NCBI RefSeq assembly: GCF_009728995.1
Contig: NZ_VTZW01000004.1
Span: 124,001 to 188,000, forward strand
DNA length: 64,000 nt
Direction of reading: 5' to 3'
Origin: Streptomonospora sp. PA3
Lineage (GTDB): Bacteria; Actinomycetota; Actinomycetes; Streptosporangiales; Streptosporangiaceae
The translations under genes and the position numbers were made by a program. The notes under the pieces are model-generated. The model saw nothing but the letters and a program-made list of their open reading frames with translations. It was not told where the DNA came from and did no database searches. Position 1 is the stretch's first letter. The number at the start of each line of letters is the position of its first letter. Of the stretch, positions 56,075-63,767 are shown in pieces.

Positions 56075-56164
56075 CCGGATTCGGGTGCGGGGGGTGCGGA
56101 CCCGAATCCGGGAAGAGGGGCCGCCGCCGGGCGGAGGGGGCCGTTTCGCATGCCCGGCGGCGGC
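56075..56164 (-). terminator. Two strong hairpins between precursor and mauE-like gene
   Basis: Hairpin 1: 12-bp perfect arms at 56120-56131 and 56153-56164 (21-nt loop). Hairpin 2: 12-bp perfect arms at 56075-56086 and 56100-56111 (13-nt loop). They lie just after the precursor stop and before the maturation genes, the usual place for partial terminators that give excess precursor mRNA. Confidence 0.7.
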
Positions 56165-56185
56165 GGGGTCGGGGTCGGCTACCGG

Positions 56186-56410
56186 CTAGCAGTAGCAGCC
56201 GACGCGCTCCCAGTCGCTGTAGCTGGGCTCGCTGTGGCCGGCGCAGACCTGCCGGTTCCACAGGGTGAGGAACACGTTGGAGCCGCAGTAGGGGAGTCGG
56301 CACGACTGCTGCCAGGTGCACTCGTACTGGTCGGCCCGAGCCGTGGTCTGGGGGACGACGCTCTCCAGCATCCGGTCGCCGATCCGGGAAACAGCGCTCA
56401 TGATCGCCAT
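56186..56410 (-). CDS. Six-cysteine secreted peptide precursor (bacteriocin/RiPP-like)
   Basis: A 74-aa peptide. The leader (residues 1-26: MAIMSAVSRIGDRMLESVVP, QTTARA) is amphipathic, not a Sec signal, and ends Ala-Arg-Ala, an S26 protease site. The core (27-74) has six Cys at 31, 37, 42, 56, 72 and 74, enough for three disulfides, and many aromatic residues; it ends Gly-Cys-Tyr-Cys. ATG 56410 follows AGGAAAGGA in an AT-rich leader. No lanthionine, lasso or radical-SAM enzyme is nearby; partners are MauE- and TlpA-like redox proteins, an exporter and a protease. Peptide class and activity are inferred. Confidence 0.78.
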   Translation of the reverse strand: MAIMSAVSRIGDRMLESVVPQTTARADQYECTWQQSCRLPYCGSNVFLTLWNRQVCAGHSEPSYSDWERVGCYC

Positions 56411-56459
56411 CGAATTATTTTCCTTTCCTGGTTTTCCGTGTATCTGGCGGTGCGGCACG

Positions 56460-56487
56460 AAATTACCATTTCCGGTGCCGCGGTCAA
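56460..56487 (-). promoter_or_regulatory. Promoter of the peptide operon
   Basis: On the minus strand: TTGACC (56487-56482), 16-nt spacer, TAATTT (56465-56460). It gives a leader of about 43 nt carrying AGGAAAGGA before the precursor ATG. The region is AT-rich against its surroundings. Confidence 0.75.
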
Positions 56488-56729
56488 GGGGTTGTGCGGG
56501 GTTGTTCGGGATAAATGGAATCGGTTTTCCGGGTGTAGAAAATGGCATGTCGGATCGGCGTCCGGGCGGTGCGAAGGATTGCTCGGAAACCGCTCGGCCG
56601 CACGGGGTTGGCGTGTTATCGGATTCCGTGTCCGAATGGGAGCCGGCGGGGCGGGCCGTCGTCGGAGCGGTGTTGCGGCCCGCCGGCGTGAGGGGCCCCG
56701 TCCGGCCGGTGCGCGCGCCTGGGGGTCCC

Positions 56730-57056
56730 GTTCAGGTGGCGCCGATGCGGCTTAGCGCCTCCTGCCGCAGAGCAGCAGGGACAGCCCGCCCGCGCGGGCG
56801 AGTCCGGCGTTGCTGACGGCGCCGTCGCGCCACTGCGGTGGAGTGCGACTGGAGTTCGCCGTAGGCGATGACGAGCTGCATCGGTTTTCTCGCTGCCGGG
56901 AGCAGCATCGGCGGGAAGGTCAGCCAGAGCAGGTGGGCACGGAACTCCTCCGACGAGGCCGGTGACCATGTCCCCGGCGCCGACACCGGTGGCGGCGACG
57001 ACGATGCCGGGGCCGATGGGTTTCCGACTGGTCGTGCGTTGCTCTGTTCGAAGCAC
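56730..57056 (-). pseudogene. Nramp-like transporter fragment (degenerate)
   Basis: The frame from 57056 encodes SRKPIGPGIVVAATGVGAGD followed by MVTGLVGG, the N-terminus of Nramp/MntH Mn2+/Fe2+ transporters. After ~37 codons the frame loses all similarity and hydrophobicity. In a shifted frame a protein-like stretch follows (AHLLWLTFPPMLLPAARKPM). It looks like a truncated, frameshifted remnant. The rest of 56488-57449 contains no supported gene; other frames are GC-driven. Confidence 0.45.
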
Positions 57057-57449
57057 ATGCGCCCCTTAGGCATGGTCGTACGGTGGGATCGCCCCCGTGC
57101 CGGCGGCCGCCCGCGTGTCGGCGGTGCCGTGCGAGTCGCGATCGTCCCGGGTCACGGGCACCGCTTCGCGCTGGTGGCCTCCGCCGTGAAGACACCGATG
57201 CAGCCGGTGATTCCCGTGTCACGGTAGAGATCGGCGCAGGGCGGGAGAAGTTTCTTCCTGCACCGTCGGTCCGCCGGTCCGGTGCCGAAACGCTGCGTCA
57301 GCTACCGCGGCGGCCGGGGCCCCTGCGTGAATGCGGACTCGACTGCCGCAGCAGGGCGGAGGAAGAGGACGGGGAAGCGCGCGGAACCGGCTCCGCGCGC
57401 CTTCGGTCGCGGCCGCCGGGGTTCGGGGGCGAAGCGGGGGAGCGGGCGC

Positions 57450-57941
57450 TCAGACCCCCATCTGCTCCCGCAGCGCGGCCAGGGCGGGGGCCGCGCGGGC
57501 GGCGACGCGGGGATCCTGCGGGTCGACGCCCTCGTCGACGTGCACCTGCCAGGAGATCTCCGAGCCGCCGGGCCGCCGCCGCGCCACCAGCCGGAAGCCG
57601 CGGGGGGAGTCCTCGCCGTCCTCGATGGAGACATGCCGGGTGACGACGATCGTGGCGGTGACGCGCTCGTAGACGACCTCGGCCAGCCGCCCGGGTTCCT
57701 CGACGCGGAAGACCTGCCTGCCGCGCCCCTCCTCGGTGAAGGTGAAGCCCTCGTCCGACCAGCGGGCCCGGTCGATGTGCTCCCAGGGCACGGCGCGGCC
57801 GTCGGGCAGGTGCAGCGCCCGGTCGGTGGCGACCAGGGCGTTCGCGCCCCCGCCGGTGAGAGCGAGGACGCGTTCCCCGCGCTGGAGGGAGAGCCGGGAC
57901 CGCAGGTCCTCGGGCAGCGCGGTGCGTCGCCTCAGGCGCAT
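57450..57941 (-). CDS. Conserved actinobacterial hypothetical protein, 163 aa
   Basis: A 163-aa soluble protein with a PH-like pattern: GERVLALTGGGANALVATDR, then ALHLPDGRAVPWEHIDRARW, a second half with VTRHVSIEDGEDSPRGFRLV and SWQVHVDEGVDPQDP. The first half resembles bacterial PH-domain proteins of unknown function found in actinobacteria. ATG 57941. It follows the small membrane protein by 5 bp in the same direction and is probably co-transcribed with it. Confidence 0.65.
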   Translation of the reverse strand: MRLRRRTALPEDLRSRLSLQRGERVLALTGGGANALVATDRALHLPDGRAVPWEHIDRARWSDEGFTFTEEGRGRQVFRVEEPGRLAEVVYERVTATIVVTRHVSIEDGEDSPRGFRLVARRRPGGSEISWQVHVDEGVDPQDPRVAARAAPALAALREQMGV

Positions 57942-57946
57942 GGCCC

Positions 57947-58258
57947 TCAGCGCGATTCGCCGCTGCGCGCGGCGCCGTCGGGCCCGGTACCGCTCAGGTG
58001 CGCGGCCTCCTCATCGGTGGGCCGGGCGAGGAAGTCCTTGAGCGAGGAGACGGGCATGCGTTCGGCGACCTTGCCGTAGACGGCCTTGCCCGCCCCACTG
58101 ACCTGGGCTCCCACCACGCCGGCGGTCTCCTGCACGGCGGGGTTCTCGGCGATGCGCCGGGCCCCGCGCACGATCTGCTCGTAGCGGGCCCGGCCCGCCT
58201 TGGCCCCCAGCACATACCCCACGGCCAGGCCGGCGACGAACGTGATCCGGTAGCGCAT
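57947..58258 (-). CDS. Small YtxH-like membrane protein
   Basis: A 103-aa protein: one N-terminal hydrophobic segment (MRYRITFVAGLAVGYVLGAK) followed by AGRARYEQIVRGARRIAENP and a helical, hydrophilic tail. This is a well conserved actinobacterial type of unknown function, often next to a tRNA-Asn gene, as here. ATG 58258 follows GAAGAGGGACCT. Confidence 0.7.
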   Translation of the reverse strand: MRYRITFVAGLAVGYVLGAKAGRARYEQIVRGARRIAENPAVQETAGVVGAQVSGAGKAVYGKVAERMPVSSLKDFLARPTDEEAAHLSGTGPDGAARSGESR

Positions 58259-58402
58259 AGGTCCCTCTTCCGTCGACGGTGCTGCCCTGCCCCTGACGTT
58301 ACCCCGGCCGCCCGGAAACCTGTCACGAGCACGCCTGCGTATGCGCTAGTCTATTCGTGTCGCTGCGGCAGGGGTCCCCCGCCGACATGCGGCGGGGTCC
58401 GA

Positions 58403-58475
58403 TCCCGCGTAGCTCAATCGGCAGAGCAGCCGGCTGTTAACCGGCAGGTTACTGGTTCGAGTCCAGTCGCGGGAG
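58403..58475 (+). tRNA. tRNA-Asn(GTT)
   Basis: Acceptor TCCCGCG/CGCGGGA, D-arm with AGCTCAATCGGCAGAGC, anticodon stem GCCGG/CCGGC with loop CTGTTAA (anticodon GTT at 58436-58438), T-arm with GGTTCGAGTCC. Discriminator G. All arms are intact; length 73 nt, CCA not encoded. No integration signs are seen at its 3' end. Confidence 0.97.
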
Positions 58476-58480
58476 CTCCC

Positions 58481-58510
58481 AAGCCAGGTCCGAGCGGGCC
58501 TGGCTTTTCT
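58481..58510 (+). terminator. Terminator after tRNA-Asn
   Basis: AAGCCAGG (58481-58488) and CCTGGCTT (58499-58506) form a perfect 8-bp stem around 10 nt, followed by TTCT. It starts 5 nt after the tRNA end. Confidence 0.88.
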
Positions 58511-58645
58511 CATGCGCCGTGTACTCCCTGTGCCCGAGACGTCCGGGCGCGCATGAGCGTCGTCGCCGACCTCTCGATGGCGCTCTCGTGCTGCTTTCGC
58601 GGAAATCCTCGTTCACAGACCCACCCGGGTGTGCGGTGATCGCAC

Positions 58646-58853
58646 ATATGGAGGACGTTGGGCTGGGCGCAGATCGGCGAGCGGGTCAGGCAGGCCAGGG
58701 CTGCCGCCGGGATGTCTCAGCATGCTCTGGCCGATGCGGGCGGGAGCGATCACGCCGACGCGTGCGGTGGAGATGATGCGGGGCCAGGTGTCCGCCCGCG
58801 AACTCACCGAGGAAGCGGTAGACTCACCGCTTCCCATCGTCTCCTGTTCGACG
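58646..58853 (+). pseudogene. Remnant of an XRE + ImmA/IrrE-type antitoxin
   Basis: The frame from 58658 gives an XRE helix-turn-helix start (GWAQIGERVRQARAAAGMSQ, HALADA). At about 58740 the similarity jumps to another frame, which encodes AGAITPTRAVEMMRGQVSAR, ELTEEAVDSPLP, the C-terminal end expected for XRE-ImmA/IrrE proteins paired with PIN toxins. The whole central metalloprotease-like region is missing. I infer an internal deletion. Confidence 0.5.
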
Positions 58854-59290
58854 CCTCCCCGCTGCTGCACTCCGCGAGAGCCGACCGCCTGGACGTGCTC
58901 GGGAGCCTTGTCTGCGGATTCTCCTCGGTGACCACCAGGGCGGTCGTCGACTGCGACTCCCTGGAAACCCTCGCCGCGTTCGGCAGATGGGGCACTCGCA
59001 TGGGTCTCACCGACGACCACAACATCGGCGCGACGACGCTGTGCGCCTATGCCGACTGCCGCGGCGGAACGGTGATCATGGACGACCGCGACGCTCGCAG
59101 GGTCGCCGAGTTCCACGGACTGACTGTTCGCGGCACCATGGGTCTGCTGGCCGACGCATGCCGCCGTTCGGACTACACAGTGGCCAGCGCATCCGTTCTC
59201 GCCGACTCGCTCCGCGACACGGGGATGCGCCTGCCGTTCCCCCGCGGAGGCTTCGAGTCCTGGGCCCGGGATGCGAAGCTGCTCGACTAG
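58658..59290 (+). CDS. PIN-domain (DUF3368-like) protein fused to the antitoxin remnant
   Basis: An open 210-codon frame from TTG 58658 (GGAGG upstream). Its first ~60 residues are remnant antitoxin and out-of-frame sequence. From codon ~62 it is a PIN-like domain: RLLFDASPLLHSARADRLDV (first Asp), GGTVIMDDRDARRVAEFHGL (Asp pair) and VRGTMGLLADACRRSDYTVA. The motif where PIN toxins carry the second acidic residue reads NIGATTLCAYA, without Glu. No standard start lies next to the domain. It is probably an inactive toxin remnant, although an intact fusion product is possible. Confidence 0.5.
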   Translation: MGWAQIGERVRQARAAAGMSQHALADAGGSDHADACGGDDAGPGVRPRTHRGSGRLTASHRLLFDASPLLHSARADRLDVLGSLVCGFSSVTTRAVVDCDSLETLAAFGRWGTRMGLTDDHNIGATTLCAYADCRGGTVIMDDRDARRVAEFHGLTVRGTMGLLADACRRSDYTVASASVLADSLRDTGMRLPFPRGGFESWARDAKLLD

Positions 59291-59342
59291 GCGGTTTCGG
59301 CTGCGGTAAGGGGACTGACTGCCGAGGCGACAGGGGGCGCGT

Positions 59343-59822
59343 ATGGCGAGGGCGAGTGCCGGGTTGCTGCTCTACCGGCGCGGGGGTGCGGCAGGGATCG
59401 AGGTGCTTCTCGGGCACATGGGCGGGCCCTTCTGGGCGAAGAAGGACGAGCGGGCCTGGTCGGTGCCCAAGGGGGAGTACACGGCCGAGGAGGATCCGCT
59501 CGCCGCGGCGCTGCGGGAGTTCGCCGAGGAGACGGGGCGGCCGGCGCCGGAGGGGGTGCCGTTCGCGCTGGGTGAGGTGCGCCAGTCCGGCGGCAAGAAG
59601 GTCACGTGCTTCGCGCTCGAAGGCGACTTCGACGCCTCGCGGATCGACGGCAACACCTTCGAGATGGAGTGGCCGCCGCGGTCGGGCCGCAGGGCGGAGT
59701 TCCCCGAGATCGACCGGGCCGCCTGGTTCGACCTGGAGACCGCGCGGGAGAAGCTGGTCAAAGGCCAGGTCCGCTTCCTGGAGCTGCTGCGGAGTGCGCT
59801 GGCCGCGGGCGGGGAGGACTGA
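59343..59822 (+). CDS. Nudix hydrolase
   Basis: A 159-aa protein with an intact Nudix box in KGEYTAEEDPLAAALREF followed by AEETGRP (G-x5-E-x7-R-E-x2-E-E-x-G). N-terminal ASAGLLLYRRGGAAGIEVLL and the segment WAKKDERAWSVPKGEY belong to the DUF4916/'NUDIX domain-containing' group common in actinobacteria. It would hydrolyse a nucleoside diphosphate derivative; the substrate is unknown. ATG 59343 follows AGGGGGCGC. 59823-60072 holds nothing recognisable. Confidence 0.88.
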   Translation: MARASAGLLLYRRGGAAGIEVLLGHMGGPFWAKKDERAWSVPKGEYTAEEDPLAAALREFAEETGRPAPEGVPFALGEVRQSGGKKVTCFALEGDFDASRIDGNTFEMEWPPRSGRRAEFPEIDRAAWFDLETAREKLVKGQVRFLELLRSALAAGGED

Positions 59823-60072
59823 GGCCGGCCGCGCCGCCGCCTGGGCTCCGCCGGGGTGGGGCCCAGGCCGCGCAGGCGCTCGTGTTGCGCCGGATGCTCG
59901 TCGAGGTGGCGGCAAAGCCGCGCTCGGCGCACGGTGAGCGGCTCCGCTTCCGCCCCTCGCCGCACCGCGGACCGCGCGGGAAGGGGCTGCGGCGCTGATC
60001 GGTCGGCGGGGCCAATGCGGGGCCGGCCCGGCGGGGGCCCGGGCCGGGGGAGGGCTGCGGCGGACGGCGGGG

Positions 60073-60963
60073 TCAGGGCTTGACGGCGATGCCGCCGAGG
60101 ATCAGGCTCTCGTTGCGCGGCGGCATGGTGTAGGAACCGTTGGACTTGGCGTCGGGGGGCAGCGGGCGCCACTTGTTCAGGGGGACCACGCCGGGCTCGA
60201 CGAGGTCCCAGTCGCCGAAGTAGTCGCGGATCTCCGCGGGCGTGCGCCACCTGCCGGTCTTGAGCCGTTCCAGGAAGGCCGCCTGCAGGCGGCGAGCCCG
60301 CTCGGCGTCCTTCGGCGATTCCGCGGCGTCGGGCTCGCAGAAGTGGCTGACCACCAGGCAGCTCCCCGGTGCCAGGGCGTCGCGCAGCAGCCGGGCGATG
60401 CCGCCGGGGTCCTGGTCGTCGGCGAGATGGTGCAGGATGCCGCCGAGGATCAGCGCGAGGGGCCGGTCGAGATCGATCAGCCCCGTCCGCTGAGCCGCGT
60501 CCAGCACCTCCTGCGGTCGGGTGAGGTCGTTCTGGAGCACGACGGTGGTGTCGCTGTCGTCCAGCAGGGCCCGCCCGTGCGCGAGCACGATCGGGTCGTT
60601 GTCGACGTAGACCACATGCGCCGTGGGGATGGACTCGTGTGCGATCTCGTGCACGTTACCGTCGGTGGGCAGCCCAGACCCGATGTCGAGGAACTGGTCG
60701 ATGCCCCGCTCGGCGGCGAGGTAGCGGGTGGCACGCTGGACGAACGCCCGGTTGCCCAAGGCCAGGTCGGTTACGCCGGGGACGACCGATTCGGCGTAGT
60801 CGGCCATTTCCCGATCCGCTTGGAAATGGTCCTTGCCGCCCAGGTAATACGAGTAGACGCGGGCGATACTCGCCTTGTCGGTGTCGATGTCGGGAGGGAC
60901 GGGGTCGTAGGCCTGGCCGGCGCGCTTCATGAACTTCGGTGACTCGAATCGAGGCATCGTCAT
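60073..60963 (-). CDS. SAM-dependent methyltransferase, DUF574 family
   Basis: A 296-aa methyltransferase of the actinobacteria-specific DUF574 (Methyltransf_19) family. It has the family start DKASIARVYSYYLGGKDHFQ, SAM site FLDIGSGLPTDGNVHEIAHE, VVYVDNDPIVLAHGRALL and ALILGGILHHLADDQDPGGI. Members are abundant in streptomycetes and relatives, and their substrates are unknown. ATG 60963, with a second in-frame ATG at 60957. Monocistronic. Confidence 0.9.
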   Translation of the reverse strand: MTMPRFESPKFMKRAGQAYDPVPPDIDTDKASIARVYSYYLGGKDHFQADREMADYAESVVPGVTDLALGNRAFVQRATRYLAAERGIDQFLDIGSGLPTDGNVHEIAHESIPTAHVVYVDNDPIVLAHGRALLDDSDTTVVLQNDLTRPQEVLDAAQRTGLIDLDRPLALILGGILHHLADDQDPGGIARLLRDALAPGSCLVVSHFCEPDAAESPKDAERARRLQAAFLERLKTGRWRTPAEIRDYFGDWDLVEPGVVPLNKWRPLPPDAKSNGSYTMPPRNESLILGGIAVKP

Positions 60964-61127
60964 CCTCTTCAGGGGGGAAGTCGGCCGATGGTTTTCGGAG
61001 TCTATGCCCCCGCGGCTGCGTCGGTCACCGTTTCACGGCGTTCGGTGACCGACGGGGACCGAATTCCCCTTGCGCCCGAGATCGTCACCGTGCATACCGG
61101 GGCCGCGACCGGAGCCGTCCCCTCCGC

Positions 61128-62303
61128 TCACACCGCGGGCAGCCCGGTGTAGTTCTCGGCCAGCTGCGCCGCGGCCGGCCGGCAGGCCGCGATGTGCTCC
61201 AGGTAGGACTGCTGCAGCCGCTTGTCGAACGGCGTGGCCGCGGGATCGATGTGCAGCAGCGACGTCATCCAGTAGGAGAAGTGCTCCGCGCGCCACACCC
61301 GGCGCAGCGCCGTGTCGGAGTAGGCGTCCAGCCCGGCGCCGTCCCCGGTCCCGTACCACGACCGCAGGCCCTCGGCCAGCAGCATCACGTCGCGCATCGC
61401 CAGGTTGAGCCCCTTGGCGCCGGTCGGCGGCACGATGTGGGCGGCGTCCCCGGCAAGGAACAGGCGCCCGTGGCGCATCGGCTCGGTCACGAAGCTGCGC
61501 ATCGGGGTCAGGCTCTTGTCGGTGATGGGCCCGGTGCCCAGCTTCCAGTCGCTCTCCCGCAGCTCGAAGCGGGCGGCCAGTTCCGACCAGATGCGGTCGT
61601 CGGACCAGTCGGCGGGGTCGGTGTCGGCGGGCACCTGCAGGTAGAGGCGGCTGACCGTCTCCGAGCGCATGCTGTGCAGCGCGAACCCGCGCTCGTGGCG
61701 GGCGTAGATCAGCTCGTCGCAGGAGGGCGGCACGTCGGCGAGGATGCCCAGCCACGCGAAGGGGTAGACCTTGTCGTAGGTGCGGACGACCTCCTCGGGC
61801 AGGCTGGTGCGCCCGATGCCGTGGAATCCGTCGCAGGCCACCACGTAGTCGCACTCCAGCACGTCCTCGGCGCCGCCGGAGGCGAAGCGGATGCGCGGCC
61901 GGTCGGACTCGATCCCCTCGATCCCCGTGGCCTCCGCTTCGAACACGATCCGCCCTCCGTCGGCCAGGCGCCGGGCGATCAGGTCCTTGACGATCTCGGT
62001 CTGCGCCCAGATCATCACGTGGCGCCCGGTCAGATCGGGGAAGTCGATGCGGTGGCCGCGCCCGTCGAAGCGCAGTTCGATGCCGTCGTGCCGGAAGCCC
62101 TCGCGGTCCATGCGCTCGCCCAGGCCCGTGTCCCGCAGCGCCTCGGCGACCCCGTGCTCCACCACGCCGGCGCGCTGGCGCCGCTCGCAGTAGGCGCGGT
62201 CGCGGCGCTCCAGCACGACCGACTCGATGCCGTTCTGGTGCAGCAGGTGCGACAGAAACAGCCCGGCGGGGCCTGCTCCGATGATTCCTACGGTGGTGCG
62301 CAT
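61128..62303 (-). CDS. pobA: 4-hydroxybenzoate 3-monooxygenase
   Basis: A 391-aa class A flavoprotein monooxygenase converting 4-hydroxybenzoate to protocatechuate with NADPH and O2. It has FAD motif GIIGAGPAGLFLSHLLHQNG, RDRAYCERRQRAGVVEHGVA, YVVACDGFHGIGRTSLPE (DG motif) and GRLFLAGDAAHIVPPTGAKG (GD motif). The length is exactly typical (about 390-395). ATG 62303. It is the last gene of the pcaB-pcaD-pcaC-pobA set, 185 bp after pcaC, and supplies that pathway with substrate. Confidence 0.95.
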   Translation of the reverse strand: MRTTVGIIGAGPAGLFLSHLLHQNGIESVVLERRDRAYCERRQRAGVVEHGVAEALRDTGLGERMDREGFRHDGIELRFDGRGHRIDFPDLTGRHVMIWAQTEIVKDLIARRLADGGRIVFEAEATGIEGIESDRPRIRFASGGAEDVLECDYVVACDGFHGIGRTSLPEEVVRTYDKVYPFAWLGILADVPPSCDELIYARHERGFALHSMRSETVSRLYLQVPADTDPADWSDDRIWSELAARFELRESDWKLGTGPITDKSLTPMRSFVTEPMRHGRLFLAGDAAHIVPPTGAKGLNLAMRDVMLLAEGLRSWYGTGDGAGLDAYSDTALRRVWRAEHFSYWMTSLLHIDPAATPFDKRLQQSYLEHIAACRPAAAQLAENYTGLPAV

Positions 62304-62488
62304 GATCGGGTCCGCGGCGCGTGGTCCTTCGGCGGTTCCGAAGGGCCGGGAGTACTGCGCCGCTTTCCTCCCTTCAGGAGAAACGTGCGGGGAATGTCGA
62401 GTCGGCGGGGTGCCGCTTCGGGGCGCGGAGCGCCCGGGCAGCTGCGGCCGCGACCGCGGCGCGGGCGGGAGGGCGCGCCGCGGTCCCT

Positions 62489-62890
62489 CTACTCCTCGAC
62501 CTCGTCCAGCACCCGCTGGGCGATGCCGAAGGCCTTGTTGGCGGCGGGCACGCCGCAGTAGATCGCCGCCTGCAGGAACACCTCGGCGATCTCGTCGCGG
62601 GTGAGCCCGTTGCGCACGGCGGCGCGGACGTGCATGCCCAGCTCGTCCCAGTGGCCCTTGGCCGTCAGGGCGGTGAGCACCATGCAGCTGCGCGTGCGGC
62701 GGTCCAGCCCTTCGCGGGTCCAGATCTCGCCCCAGGCGTAGCGGGTGATCAGGTCCTGGAACGGTTCGGTGAACGCGGTCTTGGCGTCCTCGGCGCGGTC
62801 GACGTGGGCGTCGCCCAGCACCTCGCGGCGAACCCGCATGCCCTCGGCGCGGCGCGAGGCGCCGTCGGCGCGGGTGTCCTGCGTGCTCAT
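62489..62890 (-). CDS. pcaC: 4-carboxymuconolactone decarboxylase
   Basis: A 133-aa AhpD-fold enzyme decarboxylating 4-carboxymuconolactone to 3-oxoadipate enol-lactone. It carries RRTRSCMVLTALTAKGHWDE, LGMHVRAAVRNGLTRDEIAE and VFLQAAIYCGVPAANKAF, including the catalytic His and the family GVPAAN motif. It is a separate protein; in some actinobacteria it is fused to PcaD (PcaL). Here the two are adjacent with a 24-bp gap. Confidence 0.93.
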   Translation of the reverse strand: MSTQDTRADGASRRAEGMRVRREVLGDAHVDRAEDAKTAFTEPFQDLITRYAWGEIWTREGLDRRTRSCMVLTALTAKGHWDELGMHVRAAVRNGLTRDEIAEVFLQAAIYCGVPAANKAFGIAQRVLDEVEE

Positions 62891-62914
62891 GTCTCTTCCT
62901 TCGGTTGCGGGTCT

Positions 62915-63712
62915 CTACTCCCGGCCGGTGCCGGCGGCGCCGAAGGGGCCCTCGGCGCCGAAGTGCGCGTCCAGCAGGCCGTTGACCTGATCGGCCCGCT
63001 CCCAGCTGGCCAGGTGCGCGCCGCCCTCCAGCACGTGCAGCCGCGAGTGCGGCACGGCGGCGGCGATGGCCTCGGCCTGCTCGGGCGGGGTGGCGGGATC
63101 CTGCGCGCCGGCCACGACCAGGGTCGGGGCGGCGATGCGCCCGAGGTCGGCGCGCAGGTCCATGTTCTCGATGGCGGAGCAGCAGCCGGCGTAGCCCTCG
63201 TCGGGGGTGCCGGCGACCATGCCGCGCATCCGCTCGGCGACCTCGGGCTCGCGCTCGGCATAGCCGGAGGTGAACCAGCGCTGCACGACCGAGGCGGCGA
63301 TGGACGCGACGCCCTGCTCGCGCACGGTCGCCGCGCGCTGCCGCCACGCCTCGGGCTCCATCCGCGGCGCGGTGCACAGCACAGCGAGGCGGTCGATGCG
63401 CTCGGGAGCGTGGGCGGCCAGCCACATCCCGGTCATCCCGCCCAGGGAGATCCCGGCGAAGTGGGCGCGCTCGGCGCCGAGGCGGTCCAGCAGCCGCAGC
63501 ACGTCGCCGCCCAGGTCGGCCAGGCTGTAGGGGCCGGGCGGAACGGGCGAGCGGCCGTGGCCGCGGGTGTCGTAGCAGACGACGCGGAAGCGGTCGGCGA
63601 GCGCCGCGGCCTGCGGTTCCCACATCTGAAGTGTGCTGCCCAGCGACCCCGAGAGCACGAGCAGCGGCGCATCGGTCGGCCCGCGGCTGACGTGGTGCAC
63701 GTCGACGCTCAC
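62915..63712 (-). CDS. pcaD: 3-oxoadipate enol-lactonase
   Basis: A 265-aa alpha/beta hydrolase. It has an oxyanion region LVLSGSLGSTLQMWEPQA, nucleophile elbow AGISLGGMTGMWLAAHAP (Ser), acid in LVVAGAQDPATPPEQAEA and catalytic His in LEGGAHLASWERADQVNG. It hydrolyses 3-oxoadipate enol-lactone to 3-oxoadipate. It sits between pcaB (55 bp upstream) and pcaC. Confidence 0.93.
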   Translation of the reverse strand: MSVDVHHVSRGPTDAPLLVLSGSLGSTLQMWEPQAAALADRFRVVCYDTRGHGRSPVPPGPYSLADLGGDVLRLLDRLGAERAHFAGISLGGMTGMWLAAHAPERIDRLAVLCTAPRMEPEAWRQRAATVREQGVASIAASVVQRWFTSGYAEREPEVAERMRGMVAGTPDEGYAGCCSAIENMDLRADLGRIAAPTLVVAGAQDPATPPEQAEAIAAAVPHSRLHVLEGGAHLASWERADQVNGLLDAHFGAEGPFGAAGTGRE

Positions 63713-63767
63713 CTGTTCTCCATCCCTTCTGCGACGTCATCGCGGCGCGGCCGTCCGGGCGCCGGCA

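Noticed and set aside
58403-58475. tRNA-Asn as integration site of an island
   Set aside because: No repeat of the tRNA 3' end and no integrase are found on either side within the window.
59823-60072. Small frames between the Nudix and DUF574 genes
   Set aside because: No ribosome site, no recognisable sequence; GC-driven open frames only.
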